A DNA stretch of 64,000 nucleotides from Actinomycetospora chibensis (GCF_028737215.1 NZ_JAQZAM010000011.1:183431-247430), one strand, 5' to 3'. Numbered from the stretch's first letter, positions 46,812-58,496 are shown. The notes: generated by a model from the sequence alone, not told the origin. Made by a program: numbers and translations.

Positions 46812-47996
46812 ATGGCGATTTCGGACATCAAGGAGTTCACGCACCTGAGCGAGGCCGATGTCGCGGCCATCGGCCGTGAGTTCGACGCGATCCGCCGCGA
46901 CGTCGAGGCGTCGCGCGGTGCGGACGACGCCGCGTACATCCGCGACGTGATCAAGTTGCAGCGCCGCCTCGAGATCGGCGGTCGTGTCGCGCTCGTCGGC
47001 AGCATCCTGCCGCCGCTGTGGCTCGCCGGCACCGCCGCCCTGGCCGCCTCCAAGATCATCGAGAACATGGAGATCGGCCACAACGTGATGCACGGCCAGT
47101 GGGACTGGATGAACGATCCGGAGATCCACTCGGCCGTCTGGGAGTGGGACAACGTGTGCCCCTCGGAGCAGTGGAAGCACTCCCACAACTACCTGCACCA
47201 CACGTACACGAACGTCATCGGCAAGGACAAGGACGTCGGGTACGAGATCCTGCGGGTCTCGTCCGACCAGCCGTGGCACCCCTACTACCTGGGGCAGCCG
47301 CTCTACAACGCCCTGCTGATGTTCCTGTTCCAGTGGGGCGTCGCGCTGCACGACCTCGACATCGACGGCGCCGCGAAGCTCGACGCCGACCCCGAGGAGA
47401 TGAAGGCCAAGCTCCGCCAGATCGGGCGCAAGGCCGGCAAGCAGGCGGTCAAGGACTACGTGTTCTTCCCGGCCCTGTCCGGCCCGTTCTTCCCGGCGAC
47501 GATCGCGGCCAACGCGACGGCGAACCTCGTCCGCAACATCTGGTCCTACGCGATCATCTTCTGCGGACACTTCCCCGACGGCGCCGAGGTCTTCACCGAG
47601 GAGGAGCTCGAGGGCGAGACGTGGGGCGAGTGGTACCTGCGCCAGCTGCTCGGCTCGGCGAACTTCACCGGCGGGAAGCTCATGCATCTCATGAGCGGCA
47701 ACCTGGGCTACCAGATCGAGCACCACCTCTTCCCCGACCTGCCGTCGAACCGCTACCCGGAGATCGCGGAGAAGGTGCGCGACATCTGTGCCCGCTGGGA
47801 CCTGCCCTACACGACGGGCCCGTTCCCGAAGCAGTTCTGGCAGTCGACCCGGTCGATCTGGAAGCTCTCGCTGCCGGTGGCGGGCGAGCTCAAGCGCTTC
47901 GTCGACCGCCTGACCGGCCGCGAGAAGCCGGTCGCCCCGGCCGACGTCCCGGCCCCCCGCACCGAGGTCCGCGTCGAGGAGCCGGTCGCCGCGTGA
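46812..47996 (+). CDS. Membrane fatty-acid (acyl-lipid) desaturase
   Basis: 394 residues. The three di-iron histidine boxes are present: HNVMH (90-94), HSHNYLHH (123-130) and QIEHHLFP near residue 310, whose Gln-first third box is shared with front-end and DesA3-type desaturases. Hydrophobic segments at about 56-80 and 220-260. It inserts a cis double bond into membrane or CoA-linked acyl chains, using O2 and an external electron donor not encoded here. The GAGG before GCCGTCATG gives a weak ribosome binding site. Confidence 0.92.
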   Translation: MAISDIKEFTHLSEADVAAIGREFDAIRRDVEASRGADDAAYIRDVIKLQRRLEIGGRVALVGSILPPLWLAGTAALAASKIIENMEIGHNVMHGQWDWMNDPEIHSAVWEWDNVCPSEQWKHSHNYLHHTYTNVIGKDKDVGYEILRVSSDQPWHPYYLGQPLYNALLMFLFQWGVALHDLDIDGAAKLDADPEEMKAKLRQIGRKAGKQAVKDYVFFPALSGPFFPATIAANATANLVRNIWSYAIIFCGHFPDGAEVFTEEELEGETWGEWYLRQLLGSANFTGGKLMHLMSGNLGYQIEHHLFPDLPSNRYPEIAEKVRDICARWDLPYTTGPFPKQFWQSTRSIWKLSLPVAGELKRFVDRLTGREKPVAPADVPAPRTEVRVEEPVAA

Positions 47997-48011
47997 GGTG
48001 CGCTGCGCGCT

Positions 48012-48053
48012 CGTGAGCAGTTCGGGGTGCCAGAGCACCCCGAACTGCTCACG
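48012..48053. terminator. Perfect 19-bp hairpin between desaturase and SDR genes
   Basis: CGTGAGCAGTTCGGGGTGC (48012-48030) and its exact complement (48035-48053) enclose a CAGA loop. The two genes converge here, so it likely terminates both. Confidence 0.7.
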
Positions 48054-48067
48054 TGCCGGCAGGCACC

Positions 48068-48922
48068 TCAGCCCGGCAGCGTCTCGCCGCCGATGGGCGC
48101 GAGCACCTCGCCGGTGTAGTACGAGGACATCCGGTCCGACGCGAAGAACACGAAGGACGGCGCGATCTCGTCGGGCGAGGCGGGACGGCCCATGGGGGCC
48201 TGGGCCCCGAAGGAGTCGACCTTCTCCTCGGGCATCGTCGCCGGGATCAGCGGGGTCCACACCGGGCCGGGCGCGACGCAGTTGACGCGGATCCCGCGCG
48301 GGAGCAGCACCTGCGCGAGCGAGTACGTCAGCGCGTGGACCGCGCCCTTCGTCGCCGAGTAGTCGATGAGCGACTTGTTGCCGCGCAGCCCGTTCACCGA
48401 GCCCGTGTTGATGATCGCGGAGCCCTCCCCCAGGTAGGGCAGCGCGTCCTTGGTGACCCAGAAGAAGCTGTGGATGTTCACGTCGAACGTGCGGGCCCAC
48501 TGCTCGTCGGACAGCTCCTCGAGCGACCCGACCGGCTCCTGGGTGGCGGCGTTGTTGACGACGATGTCGAGCCCGCCGAGCTCGTCGGCGGCGCGCTCGA
48601 CGGTGCGCCGGCAGTGGTCGCGGTCGGCCAGGTCCCCGGGCAGGCACACGCAGCGACGGCCCCGGGCCTCGACGAGCTTCTTCGTGTGGGCCGCGTCGTC
48701 GCCCTCGGACAGATAGGCCAGCGCGACGTCGGCGCCCTCCTCGGCGAACGCGACGGCCACGGCGCGCCCGATGCCGGAGTCGCCGCCGGTGATCAGAGCC
48801 TTCCGGCCGGCAAGCAGGTCGCGCCCGACGTAGCCGCTCATCTCGTCGTTCGGCTCGGGGTCCATCGACCCGGTGCTGCCGGGGTAGGTCTGCTCCTGGG
48901 GCGGGGGCTGCTCGTTGCTCAT
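48068..48922 (-). CDS. Short-chain dehydrogenase/reductase (general-stress type)
   Basis: 284 residues. ALITGGDSGIGRAVAVAFAE is the NAD(P)-binding loop, NNAATQ the structural NNAG-like motif, and YSATKGAVHA carries the catalytic Tyr and Lys (Y-x3-K). The Gln/Pro-rich N-terminus (NEQPPPQEQTYPGSTGSMDP) is typical of the YhdF/YghA-type stress dehydrogenases, which often carry such extensions. Substrate unknown. Confidence 0.9.
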   Translation of the reverse strand: MSNEQPPPQEQTYPGSTGSMDPEPNDEMSGYVGRDLLAGRKALITGGDSGIGRAVAVAFAEEGADVALAYLSEGDDAAHTKKLVEARGRRCVCLPGDLADRDHCRRTVERAADELGGLDIVVNNAATQEPVGSLEELSDEQWARTFDVNIHSFFWVTKDALPYLGEGSAIINTGSVNGLRGNKSLIDYSATKGAVHALTYSLAQVLLPRGIRVNCVAPGPVWTPLIPATMPEEKVDSFGAQAPMGRPASPDEIAPSFVFFASDRMSSYYTGEVLAPIGGETLPG

Positions 48923-48972
48923 GCCCGACGGTCTTGACGACGACGACCGCCCGCGAAACGTGAGCGCGGGCG

Positions 48973-49485
48973 TCAGCGCAGAGCGGCGATCTTGTCGAGC
49001 ACCGTCTTGCGGTTCTTCGTGCGGCGCTCGTAGGCGTCGACCTTGCCGAGGTCGGTGGCCGAGAGCCCCTCGAGCTTCGCCGTGACGTCGCCGACGTTCA
49101 GGTCGTCGTAGTCCTTGATCGGCAGGTCGTCCTCCACCGACACCGCGCCCTTGACCTCGCCCTCCGCGGTCTCGGCGCCGGGCACCTTGCGCGCCTGGTC
49201 CGCCGCGGTCCCGGCCACGGTGCCCAGGCCCGACCCGAGACGCTCGAGCAGCGCGGGGAAGGCCGTGGCGAGCTCGCGGGTGAACGACGCCTGGGCGCGC
49301 GCGAAGGCCTGCACCCACTCGGCCGTGCGGTTCCCGGCGGCCTCCTCGGCCTCGGCGACGTTCTCGAGCAGCTCCTTGTACGCGCGCAGCGACTCTTCGC
49401 CGCCCTGGCGCGCGCGGCTCATGATCTGCTCGTTCAGGCCGCGGACCTGCTCGACGACCTGCTCGACCTTGGGGTTGCCGGCCAT
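48973..49485 (-). CDS. Phasin-like helical protein with shared C-terminal tether motif
   Basis: 170 residues; ATG preceded by AGGAGGAG. The first 100 residues are amphipathic helices (KVEQVVEQVRGLNEQIMSRA; AEWVQAFARAQASFTRELAT), as in polyester- or lipid-granule phasins. The C-terminal 50 residues (LPIKDYDDLNVGDVTAKLEG ... KVDAYERRTKNRKTVLDKI) match the end of the 322-aa protein at 55707. That domain is known from mycobacterial lipid-droplet-associated proteins (DUF8129-type, from memory). Probably a surface protein of lipid or polyester inclusions. Confidence 0.7.
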   Translation of the reverse strand: MAGNPKVEQVVEQVRGLNEQIMSRARQGGEESLRAYKELLENVAEAEEAAGNRTAEWVQAFARAQASFTRELATAFPALLERLGSGLGTVAGTAADQARKVPGAETAEGEVKGAVSVEDDLPIKDYDDLNVGDVTAKLEGLSATDLGKVDAYERRTKNRKTVLDKIAALR

Positions 49486-49701
49486 GACTCCTCCTGGGGA
49501 TGTGTGCCTCGCTGCACCGGAAGCTGCTCGTTTCCCGGCTCGAGGTGTCCCCCAAACAGGTCAGCGCCCTCGACATTCCGGGGGCGGACGGATCGCGGCT
49601 CCGCCGCCTGTTCCGACGGCCGGGACGCGTGGTGTGACGGGGCTCGCATCGCCACCTACAGTGGTGACGACGACGACACCGTCGGTGAAGGAGATCTCGG
49701 C

Positions 49702-51648
49702 ATGCGCACTCGTAGGCCCCGCCACGTCCGGCTGACCGAGCCCCTGGTCCGCGAGAACGGCGAGCTGCGGCCGGCGAGCTGGGACGAGGCGCTGGAGCGC
49801 GCCGCCGCCGGCCTGCGCGGCGTGCCCGCCGACGCGTTCGGGATGTTCAGCTGCTCCAAGGCGACGAACGAGATGAACTACGCCGCACAGAAGTTCGCGC
49901 GGGTGGTGATGGGCAGCAACAACGTCGACAGTTGCAACCGCACTTGACACGCTCCCAGTGTCGTCGGTCTGACGACGGTGTTCGGTGCCGGCGGCGGCAC
50001 CTCCGCCTACGTGGAGGCGGAACACGCCGACCTCATCGTCCTGTGGGGCTCCAACGCCCGCGAGACGCACCCGATCTTCTTCCACCACGTGCTGCAGGGC
50101 ATCCGCCGTGGCACGCGCATGTACTCCGTGGACCCGCGCCACACCTCGACCGCGCAGTGGGCCGACGCCTGGCTCGGGCTCGACGTCGGCACGGACATCG
50201 CCCTGGCCAACGCGATCGGCCGCGAGATCATCCACGCCGGGCTGGTGAACGAGACGTTCGTCGAGCGTGCGACCACGGGATTCGAGGAGTACCGGGCGAC
50301 GGTCGAGCCGTACACGCTGGAGCGCGGCGAGGAGATCACCGGCGTCCCGGCGGCGACGATCCGCGAGCTCGCGCACGCGTACGCCCGCGCCGACCGCGCC
50401 CAGATCTGCTGGACGCTCGGCATCACCGAGCACCACAACGCGGCGGACTACGTGTTCGCGCTGATCAACCTCGCGCTGCTCACCGGGCACGTGGGCCGCT
50501 ACGGGTCCGGCCTGGTGCCGCTGCGCGGGCAGAACAACGTCCAGGGCGGCGGTGACATGGGCGCCATCCCGGCCAAGCTGCCGGGGGGCTACGACGTCGG
50601 TGACGAGGACGCCCGCGCCCGCTTCGCGTCGGTCTGGGGCAGCGACGACTATCCCCGCGAGCCCGGGATGCACCTCTCCCAGATGTTCGAGGCGATGGAG
50701 CGCGGCGAGCTCAAGGCCCTCTACTGCATCGGGGAGAACCCGGCGGAGTCCGAGGCCAACGCGACGCACGCCCGGCACATGCTCGAGGGCCTGGACACCC
50801 TGATCGTGCAGGACATCTTCCGCACGGCCACCGCGGAGCTCGCCGACGTCGTGTTCCCGGCGACGGCCGACTGGTGCGAGTACGAGGGCACGGTGACGAA
50901 CTCCGAGCGCCGGGTGCAGCGCGTCCGCAAGGCGATCGACCCGCCGGGGCTCGCGCGCCCGGACACCCACGCCATCTGCGCGCTGGCCACGAAGCTGGGG
51001 CACGACTGGGGCGAGCCCACCGCGGAGCAGGTGTGGGACGAGCTGCGCTCGGTGTCCCTCAACTGGCACGCCGGGATGAGCTACGAGCGCCTCGACGAGC
51101 TCGGCGGCATCCAGTGGCCGTGCCCGTCGCTCGACCACCCCGGCACGCCGCTCATGCACGCGCGGCTGTGGGCCGACGACCCCGCCGAGCGCGGGACGCC
51201 GGCGCCGTTCACCGCGGTCGAGCACGTGGCGCCCGTCGACGTCCTCGACGACGAGTTCCCGATCCGCCTGACCACCGTCCGGCTGCTCGACGCCTACAAC
51301 TCCGGCGTGCAGACCGGCGGCTACGCCTCACCCATGCGCCGGCCCGAGTCGTTGCGCATCGACGCGGAGGACGCCGCCCGGCTGGGCATCGAGAACGGCG
51401 AGCGGGTGCGCGTCGTGTCCCGCCGCGGCGCGGTCGAGGCACCGGTCGGCATCGACCCGTCCCTGCGTCCGGGGCTCGCGTCGTTCACACCGCACTTCAG
51501 CGAGGAGGTCGACGTCAACGTGCTGACGAACGACGCGTGGGACCCGAAGTCGGGGACCTCGGAGTTCAAGGCCACCGCCGTGCGCGTCGAGAAGATCGGC
51601 GCGAGGACGGCCGCCCACCAGAGCCCGCTGCCGGCGGCGGGGAGCTGA
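49702..51648 (+). CDS. fdhA: Selenocysteine-containing formate dehydrogenase catalytic subunit (lacks N-terminal Fe-S domain)
   Basis: 648 residues if the in-frame TGA at 49945-49947 is read as selenocysteine (residue 82). The ATG follows GAAGGAGA. Context NNVDSCNRT-U-HAPSVVGL matches the active site of Mo/W formate dehydrogenases, where Sec or Cys binds the metal and the next His is catalytic. Downstream, GGGTSAYVEAEHADLIVLWG, RGQNNVQGGGDMGA and the C-terminal guanylate-binding barrel follow the usual order. The N-terminal [4Fe-4S] domain that normally precedes this is absent. Without recoding, translation would restart at GTG 49978 and lose the active site. Probably oxidises formate to CO2. 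Confidence 0.9.
49945..49976 (+). promoter_or_regulatory. Sec UGA codon with SECIS-type hairpin
   Basis: After the TGA (49945-49947), a stem GTCGTC (49960-49965) / GACGAC (49971-49976) closes the loop GGTCT (49966-49970). The loop begins 18 nt after the UGA. From memory the E. coli fdhF element has the same loop, GGUCU, at the same distance; it is the SelB-binding part. Confidence 0.85.
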
Positions 51649-51651
51649 CGG

Positions 51652-53567
<1,916 letters not shown>

Positions 53568-53568
<1 letters not shown>

Positions 53569-54746
53569 TGACCACCACGGGCAAGGGGCCGGCCGGCCCC
53601 GGCGGCGGCTCGAGCGCCCCGGTCGACGAGACGATCGACGGCGCGGACGAGGCCGTCGGCGGCGCGGCGATCGGCACGGCCCTCGAGGAGGGACCGCCGC
53701 CGGGCGAGCGCACCGACGGCGACACCCGTCCGTCGTCGCCGGTCGGGCCCACGGTCATCGACCCCGCCGCGCCCACGCGCAGCGCCGAGGAACGCCTCAC
53801 CAGCGGCCCCGTGATGCTCGGGACGATCAAGCGGCGGGTGACGCTGCAGCTGGACGGCCGCGAGGTCCGGGTGCCCGAGGGCGCCACGATCCTCGACGCG
53901 CTGCACGACGAGGGCACCCCGGCCCAGGCCGACACCCCGACGCTGTGCTGGGCGCCGAACATGGACCCCATCAACGCGTGCCGGGTCTGCGTGGTCGAGG
54001 TCGAGGGCTCGCGGACGCTGGTGCCGTCGTGCGCCCGCAAGTGCGAGGACGGCATGGAGGTCCGCACCGACACCGAGAAGGTCCGCCACAGCCGGCGGAT
54101 GGTGCTCGAGCTGCTCACGTCGTCGGTGGACATGGACCGCGCGAGCGCGGACGTGCAGCGCTGGATCCGCGAGTACGAGGTCGACGCCTCGCGCTACGGC
54201 CCGCCCGCGCCCCCGGCCGCCGCCGGCGAGCGGGACCGACGCCACGCAGGGCACCACGACGCCCCCGACGGGGCCACCGCGGCCACCGTGCAGCAGCCCG
54301 TGAAGATCGACAACGAGCTCTACGTGCGGGACTACTCGCGCTGCATCATGTGCTACAAGTGCGTCAACGCCTGCGGCACGGACGCCCAGTTCACGTTCGC
54401 GATCGCCGCGGCCGGGCGCGGATTCGACGCCCGCATCGCCACGGAGTTCGACGTCGACCTGCCCGACTCGGCGTGCGTCTACTGCGGCAACTGCATCGGC
54501 GTGTGCCCCACCGGGGCGCTCGTCTCGGTCCGCGAGCACGAGCTGCGGGAGGCCGACGACTGGCATCCCGAGGAGGAGACCGTCACGACGACGATCTGCT
54601 CGTTCTGCGGGGTCGGCTGCAACCTCGAGCTGCACGTCCAGCAGAACGAGATCGTCAACGTGACGAGCCCGTCCGACCACTCCGTCACCCACGGCCACCT
54701 CTGCATCAAGGGCCGGTTCGGATTCCAGCACGTGCAGAACCGGTGA
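53568..54746 (+). CDS. NuoG-like iron-sulfur subunit carrying the displaced [4Fe-4S] domain of the formate dehydrogenase
   Basis: 392 residues. An 80-residue low-complexity acidic N-terminus precedes a plant-type [2Fe-2S] domain (Cys 127, 138, 141, 155). Two ferredoxin-type clusters follow (Cys 259/262/265/269 and 303/306/309/313). The last 50 residues, CSFCGVGC (344-351) through HLCIKG (Cys 379), are the Fe4S4 domain that opens molybdopterin oxidoreductase catalytic chains. FdsA-type subunits normally continue straight from here into the Mo domain. Here the stop comes after HVQNR, and the Mo domain is the separate gene at 49702. TGATG overlap with the diaphorase gene. Confidence 0.9.
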
Positions 54747-54903
54747 CCCGGCGTCAAGAGGCTGGCCCGGGCGGTCCACCCACGCAGATCGAACGGCCGA
54801 ACTCGACCGGCCATCGGGGCCCAACGCCGTGGCGGCGCTGTCGCCCGTGGCCGCGCTACTGATTGGCTGTGCACAACAGGCCCGCCGACGAAGGAGGCCC
54901 ACC

Positions 54904-55131
54904 GTGGCGAAGACGTCGCAGAAGACCGATGAGGTCCTGAGCGGCCTGCAGCAACTGATCGAGGCCGGCCGCGTGGCCGAGGTCGAGCAGGTCCTCACCA
55001 CGTTGATCGAGAGCGAGCCGGCGGAGGACCCGACCGTCGAGGAGCGCGAGACGCGCTCCTACGCCGAGGGCATGCGCGACGGGATCGCGCTCGCGCGTGG
55101 CCTGGCCGGCGACGCCGGCCAGGACGACTGA
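54904..55131 (+). CDS. 75-aa acidic hypothetical protein
   Basis: GTG with a good ribosome binding site (GAAGGAGG). Product: a helical segment (TDEVLSGLQQLIEAGRVAEV) and an acidic middle (SEPAEDPTVEERETRSYAEG), ending DAGQDD. No family recognised. It lies between the formate dehydrogenase operon and a membrane-associated protein gene, and could be an inclusion- or envelope-associated peptide; that is a guess from neighbours. Confidence 0.6.
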   Translation: MAKTSQKTDEVLSGLQQLIEAGRVAEVEQVLTTLIESEPAEDPTVEERETRSYAEGMRDGIALARGLAGDAGQDD

Positions 55132-55189
55132 CACCTGCGTTCCGAGCGGTCCAGCCGAGGGCCGCTCCCATGCCTGGAGGACACACACC

Positions 55190-55636
55190 ATGACCGCTGC
55201 GGCCGCCGTCGACGACCGTCCGGCTCCGCAGGCCCCCGCACTCGCGGAGGCCCCCCAGCCGACCGGGGAGATGCCCTCCGCCGGGGACCGGCTCAAGCAG
55301 CTGGCCATCGCAGCGCTCGACAAGCTGGCCGGCGCCGCCGTCGTCAAGGTGGAGGAGCTCTCCGACAAGCTCGGGGACATGGCCGCCGACGCCGTCTCGG
55401 GCAACATGCCCACCGGGGTCGGCGCGAACGCCCTCATGAAGGGCGTCCTCGCCAAGATGGAGGGCAAGAACCCGGTCATCGCCGCGCTCAAGGGTGCCTT
55501 CGGCGCGATGAGCACCAGCACCAAGATCTGGCTGTCGCTCGCGCTGATCCTTCTCGCGGTCCTCTCCCCCGTGGCGCTGCTCGTCCTCGCGCTCGTGCTG
55601 CTCGTCGCCGCGATCGTGGGGGCGGTCAAGGGCTGA
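55190..55636 (+). CDS. Membrane-associated helical protein
   Basis: 148 residues, ATG preceded by TGGAGGA. The first 100 residues are alternating amphipathic helices (GDRLKQLAIAALDKLAGAAV; KVEELSDKLGDMAADAVSGN), and the end is a long hydrophobic hairpin (LSLALILLAVLSPVALLVLA and onward). The layout resembles lipid-droplet- or envelope-attached proteins. No family name is certain. A 17-bp hairpin follows the stop. Confidence 0.6.
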   Translation: MTAAAAVDDRPAPQAPALAEAPQPTGEMPSAGDRLKQLAIAALDKLAGAAVVKVEELSDKLGDMAADAVSGNMPTGVGANALMKGVLAKMEGKNPVIAALKGAFGAMSTSTKIWLSLALILLAVLSPVALLVLALVLLVAAIVGAVKG

Positions 55637-55653
55637 CCGGCTCCGGACACACG

Positions 55654-55689
55654 AGCGCGGACCGGTCGCCGAGGCGACCGGTCCGCGCT
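55654..55689. terminator. Perfect 17-bp hairpin between convergent genes
   Basis: AGCGCGGACCGGTCGCC (55654-55670) and GGCGACCGGTCCGCGCT (55673-55689) with only GA between; in practice the top pair opens to make a 4-nt loop. Probable bidirectional terminator. Confidence 0.65.
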
Positions 55690-55706
55690 GTGCTGTCAGG
55701 TCCGCT

Positions 55707-56675
55707 CTAGCGGATGCCGACGACCTCCTGGGCCAGAGCGGCGTGGCGCGTCTGGGCCGCGGAGACGACACCCGAACGGTTCTTGTTCGCCTCTTCGTAG
55801 ACGATGACCTTGTTCAGGTCCTCGACCTGGTCGAGCTGCTTGATCTTCGAGACGGCGTCGTTCACGCCGAGCTCGTCGTACTGGCCGATCGGCAGCTCCG
55901 AGGCGTGCAGCGCCCCGAGGCGGGTGCGGGCCTCGTGCAGCACCTTGGCGGCGTCGGTGGCGCCCTCGCGGCGGCTGACCTCCTCGGCGCGGTCGAGCGC
56001 GGCGTCGCGGCCGGTGACGACGACGTCGCGGGCGTCCTCGCCGAGGCGCGCGGCGCGGCCGGCGGTGTCGGCGACGACGGTGCGGACCTGGTCACCGCGC
56101 TGCTGCAGGCGCGCGGCGAAGCGGCTGACCTGCTCCCGGGCGAAGTTCACCGGGAGGCTGACGGCGCGGGTGGCGCCGCCGGCGACCATCTGCAGCGGCG
56201 TCGGCCGCAGGGCGGGCGGGCCACCGAGCGCGTGCTCGGCGAGCACCGTGGTCAGCCACTCGATGGTGGCCTCGTGCGCCTTCTGGATGCGCTCGGCGAG
56301 CTTGCTGACGCCGTTGTCCTTGGCGGCCTCGGCCAGCGCGCGCAGATACACGGCGCGGTCCCGGAGCTGGTGCTCCAGCGTCAGGTCGCCGAGCAGCGCC
56401 TCGTCGACCGGACCGGCCTGCTCGACGGTGGCCTTGACGACCGCGCCGACGCGCCCGACGAGCGGCGACACGACGTCCGCCACCCCACCGAGGCGCTGCA
56501 GCTCGCGGGTGAGCTCCTCGGTGCGTCGCTCGGCGTTCCGCGCGTTCTCGGCCAGCTCACGACGGACGGCCTCGGTGCGGGCCTGGCTCACGCGGATGCG
56601 GGCGACCTGGACCTCGGTCTGGGTCAGCTGCACCATGGCGCGGAGCTGGGCGATCATGTCGTTCGTGGTGCTCAC
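55707..56675 (-). CDS. Ferritin-like/phasin-like protein with shared C-terminal tether motif
   Basis: 322 residues, almost all helical. The middle contains LEHQLRDRAVYLRALAEAAK and EATIEWLTTVLAEHALGGPP, a pattern seen in actinomycete 'ferritin-like domain' proteins. Long amphipathic helices with the hydrophobic patch AVSLPVNFAREQVSRFAARL follow. The last 60 residues (LPIGQYDELGVNDAVSKIKQ, KVIVYEEANKNRSGVVSA) match the C-terminus of the 170-aa protein at 48973. Probably also an inclusion- or envelope-surface protein. Confidence 0.7.
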   Translation of the reverse strand: MSTTNDMIAQLRAMVQLTQTEVQVARIRVSQARTEAVRRELAENARNAERRTEELTRELQRLGGVADVVSPLVGRVGAVVKATVEQAGPVDEALLGDLTLEHQLRDRAVYLRALAEAAKDNGVSKLAERIQKAHEATIEWLTTVLAEHALGGPPALRPTPLQMVAGGATRAVSLPVNFAREQVSRFAARLQQRGDQVRTVVADTAGRAARLGEDARDVVVTGRDAALDRAEEVSRREGATDAAKVLHEARTRLGALHASELPIGQYDELGVNDAVSKIKQLDQVEDLNKVIVYEEANKNRSGVVSAAQTRHAALAQEVVGIR

Positions 56676-56899
56676 ACTTCTCCTGAAGTCTCATCTGGTT
56701 GCGTGCGTGTGTTCGCGTGTCCCGGCGCGGAGGCCGGACATCGGCCGACCTACCGGCCGGTCCTCCCCCGGCTACCCGACCGCCCCCGCCGCCTAAGCGT
56801 CCGGCGGCCCGATCGCCCCGTGCGCTGGGACACCCCGGCGACCATCGGGTGCGGGACCGGAGGTTGTGCCGGCGCTCACCAGTGGGCATCCCGGCGGGC

Positions 56900-57547
56900 A
56901 TGTCGGAACCGTCGAACACGCACCGCGAACCTCCGAACCCCGACGTGCAACGGACCCCGGATCAGCACGACCGGGTCGGCCGTGGCTCCGGGCCGTACGC
57001 CCCGGGCGGCCGTGACGACCAGGGCAACCCCGTCCCCTCGGTGCCCCACGAGGGGCTGCTGGGACGCATCGCGACCGCGCTCGTCGCCGGCGAGGCGGTG
57101 GTCCTGGCCGCGATCGGCGTCGCAGGCCTGGTCTCGAGCTCGGGCGCCGGCTTCACCGCCCAGGTGCCGGACACCGTGCTCGCCCTGCGGCTCAACCCCG
57201 CCCACAGCGTCCTGCTCCTGGTCACCGCGGTCCTCGCGGCGGTGAGCCTGACCTCGCGCAGCCGGCTGCGCTGGTTCGCAGGTCTGCAGGCCGTCGTCTA
57301 CCTGGTGCTGTTCGCCTTCGGCGCCGCCGCCGGCCTCAACACGGGCAACGCCACGTTACTCGACCTCAACACCCCGGACATCGTCCTGCACGCGGTGCTG
57401 GCGCTGCTCGGTTTCGTCGTCCTGATGATCTCGAGCGCGCGGATCATCGAGCCGCCGCCCGGCACGCTGCCCTACCCGGACGCGGTGCCGAGCGCGCAGC
57501 AGGACGACAGCCGTCAGGAGAGCCGCCAGGATCAGGACCAGCGCTGA
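56900..57547 (+). CDS. DUF4383-like four-helix membrane protein
   Basis: 215 residues. A 65-residue Pro/Asp/Arg-rich cytosolic N-terminus leads to four membrane helices (ATALVAGEAVVLAAIGVAGL; NPAHSVLLLVTAVLAAVSLT; RWFAGLQAVVYLVLFAFGAA; DIVLHAVLALLGFVVLMISS) and a Gln/Asp-rich tail. HSVLLL and DIVLHAVLA are the conserved DUF4383 pieces. Function unknown. Confidence 0.78.
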   Translation: MSEPSNTHREPPNPDVQRTPDQHDRVGRGSGPYAPGGRDDQGNPVPSVPHEGLLGRIATALVAGEAVVLAAIGVAGLVSSSGAGFTAQVPDTVLALRLNPAHSVLLLVTAVLAAVSLTSRSRLRWFAGLQAVVYLVLFAFGAAAGLNTGNATLLDLNTPDIVLHAVLALLGFVVLMISSARIIEPPPGTLPYPDAVPSAQQDDSRQESRQDQDQR

Positions 57548-57553
57548 CGGGGC

Positions 57554-58483
57554 TCAGGCCAGCGGTCGCCGTCCGTGGTGCTGCAGGCGGTCCTTGACCA
57601 GCACCACCGCCCCGCCGAGCACCACCACGAGGCCCATGTCCGCGCCGGCGCGCTTCAGACCACCGAGCGCGACCTCGAGGTCGCCGGCCGCGAGCCCGAC
57701 ACCGACGAGGCCCGCGGCCGGCACCAGCGCCAGCGCGATGAGGGCGCCGGCGAGGACGGCCTCGCGGAACGAGGTGATGATGACGAGCCCCGCGAGCGCG
57801 CCGCCCGCACCGACCAGCCAGTCGGCGGCCGTGGGGTCCATGACCATGTGGACGCCCTCGCTGCCCGCGAGCACGCCGGGCTTCGCGAGGCCCAGCGCCC
57901 GCAGCACGAGGAACGCGACGCCGCCCGCCGCGGCGAGGAGGGCGTAGCCGACCAGGACGGACACCAGGGCCCGGCGGATGCGGTAGAGGTCGGCGCGGAT
58001 CAGGGCGAGGCCCAGCTTGGCGACGGGCTCGAAGGCCGGGGCGATGATCGCCGACGCGGCGAGCGCGAGGGCCTGCGGTACCGGCGGGGACAGCAGGCCC
58101 GCGACGGCGATCGCGCCGCCGAGGGCCATGAGGACGAGGTAGTTGACGCTCATGCGGCCGTGGTGGCGCAGCGTCCGCTCGAACTCCTCCCAGGGCGACT
58201 CGTCGGCGTCGTCCTCGATGGCCTCCTGCGCGCCGGTGGCCACCACACTCTCGGTGCGCACCGTGGCGACGGTGACCGGTCCGTGCTCCCGGGCGCGGTC
58301 CACGGTGGACAGCACGGAGTCGATGGAGCGGTTGAGGACGTGCAGGGACAGCACGTCCCCCGCGGGTTTGAGGGACCCGCCGCGCTGCAGGGTCAGCGCG
58401 AGGACACCGTCGTGGTCCTCGAGCTCCCCGAGCACCTCGTCGGTCGCCGCGGCCGGCACGGTCACGTCGATCTGGTGGTGCAT
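57554..58483 (-). CDS. DUF389-like membrane protein
   Basis: 309 residues; GAGGAG precedes the ATG. An ACT-like N-terminal domain of about 90 residues (MHHQIDVTVPAAATDEVLGE) is followed by six hydrophobic helices. GAIAVAGLLSPPVPQALALA and ASAIIAPAFEPVAKLGLALI are the family's most conserved part. Members are uncharacterised membrane proteins found next to ion channels in some bacteria. Confidence 0.8.
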   Translation of the reverse strand: MHHQIDVTVPAAATDEVLGELEDHDGVLALTLQRGGSLKPAGDVLSLHVLNRSIDSVLSTVDRAREHGPVTVATVRTESVVATGAQEAIEDDADESPWEEFERTLRHHGRMSVNYLVLMALGGAIAVAGLLSPPVPQALALAASAIIAPAFEPVAKLGLALIRADLYRIRRALVSVLVGYALLAAAGGVAFLVLRALGLAKPGVLAGSEGVHMVMDPTAADWLVGAGGALAGLVIITSFREAVLAGALIALALVPAAGLVGVGLAAGDLEVALGGLKRAGADMGLVVVLGGAVVLVKDRLQHHGRRPLA

Positions 58484-58496
58484 CTGTCCACGCTCC

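Noticed and set aside
49945..49947. TGA as a nonsense mutation or sequencing error making fdhA a pseudogene
   Set aside because: It falls on the known Sec position, is followed by a GGUCU-loop hairpin at the expected distance, and the frame is intact on both sides. A frameshift is not needed.
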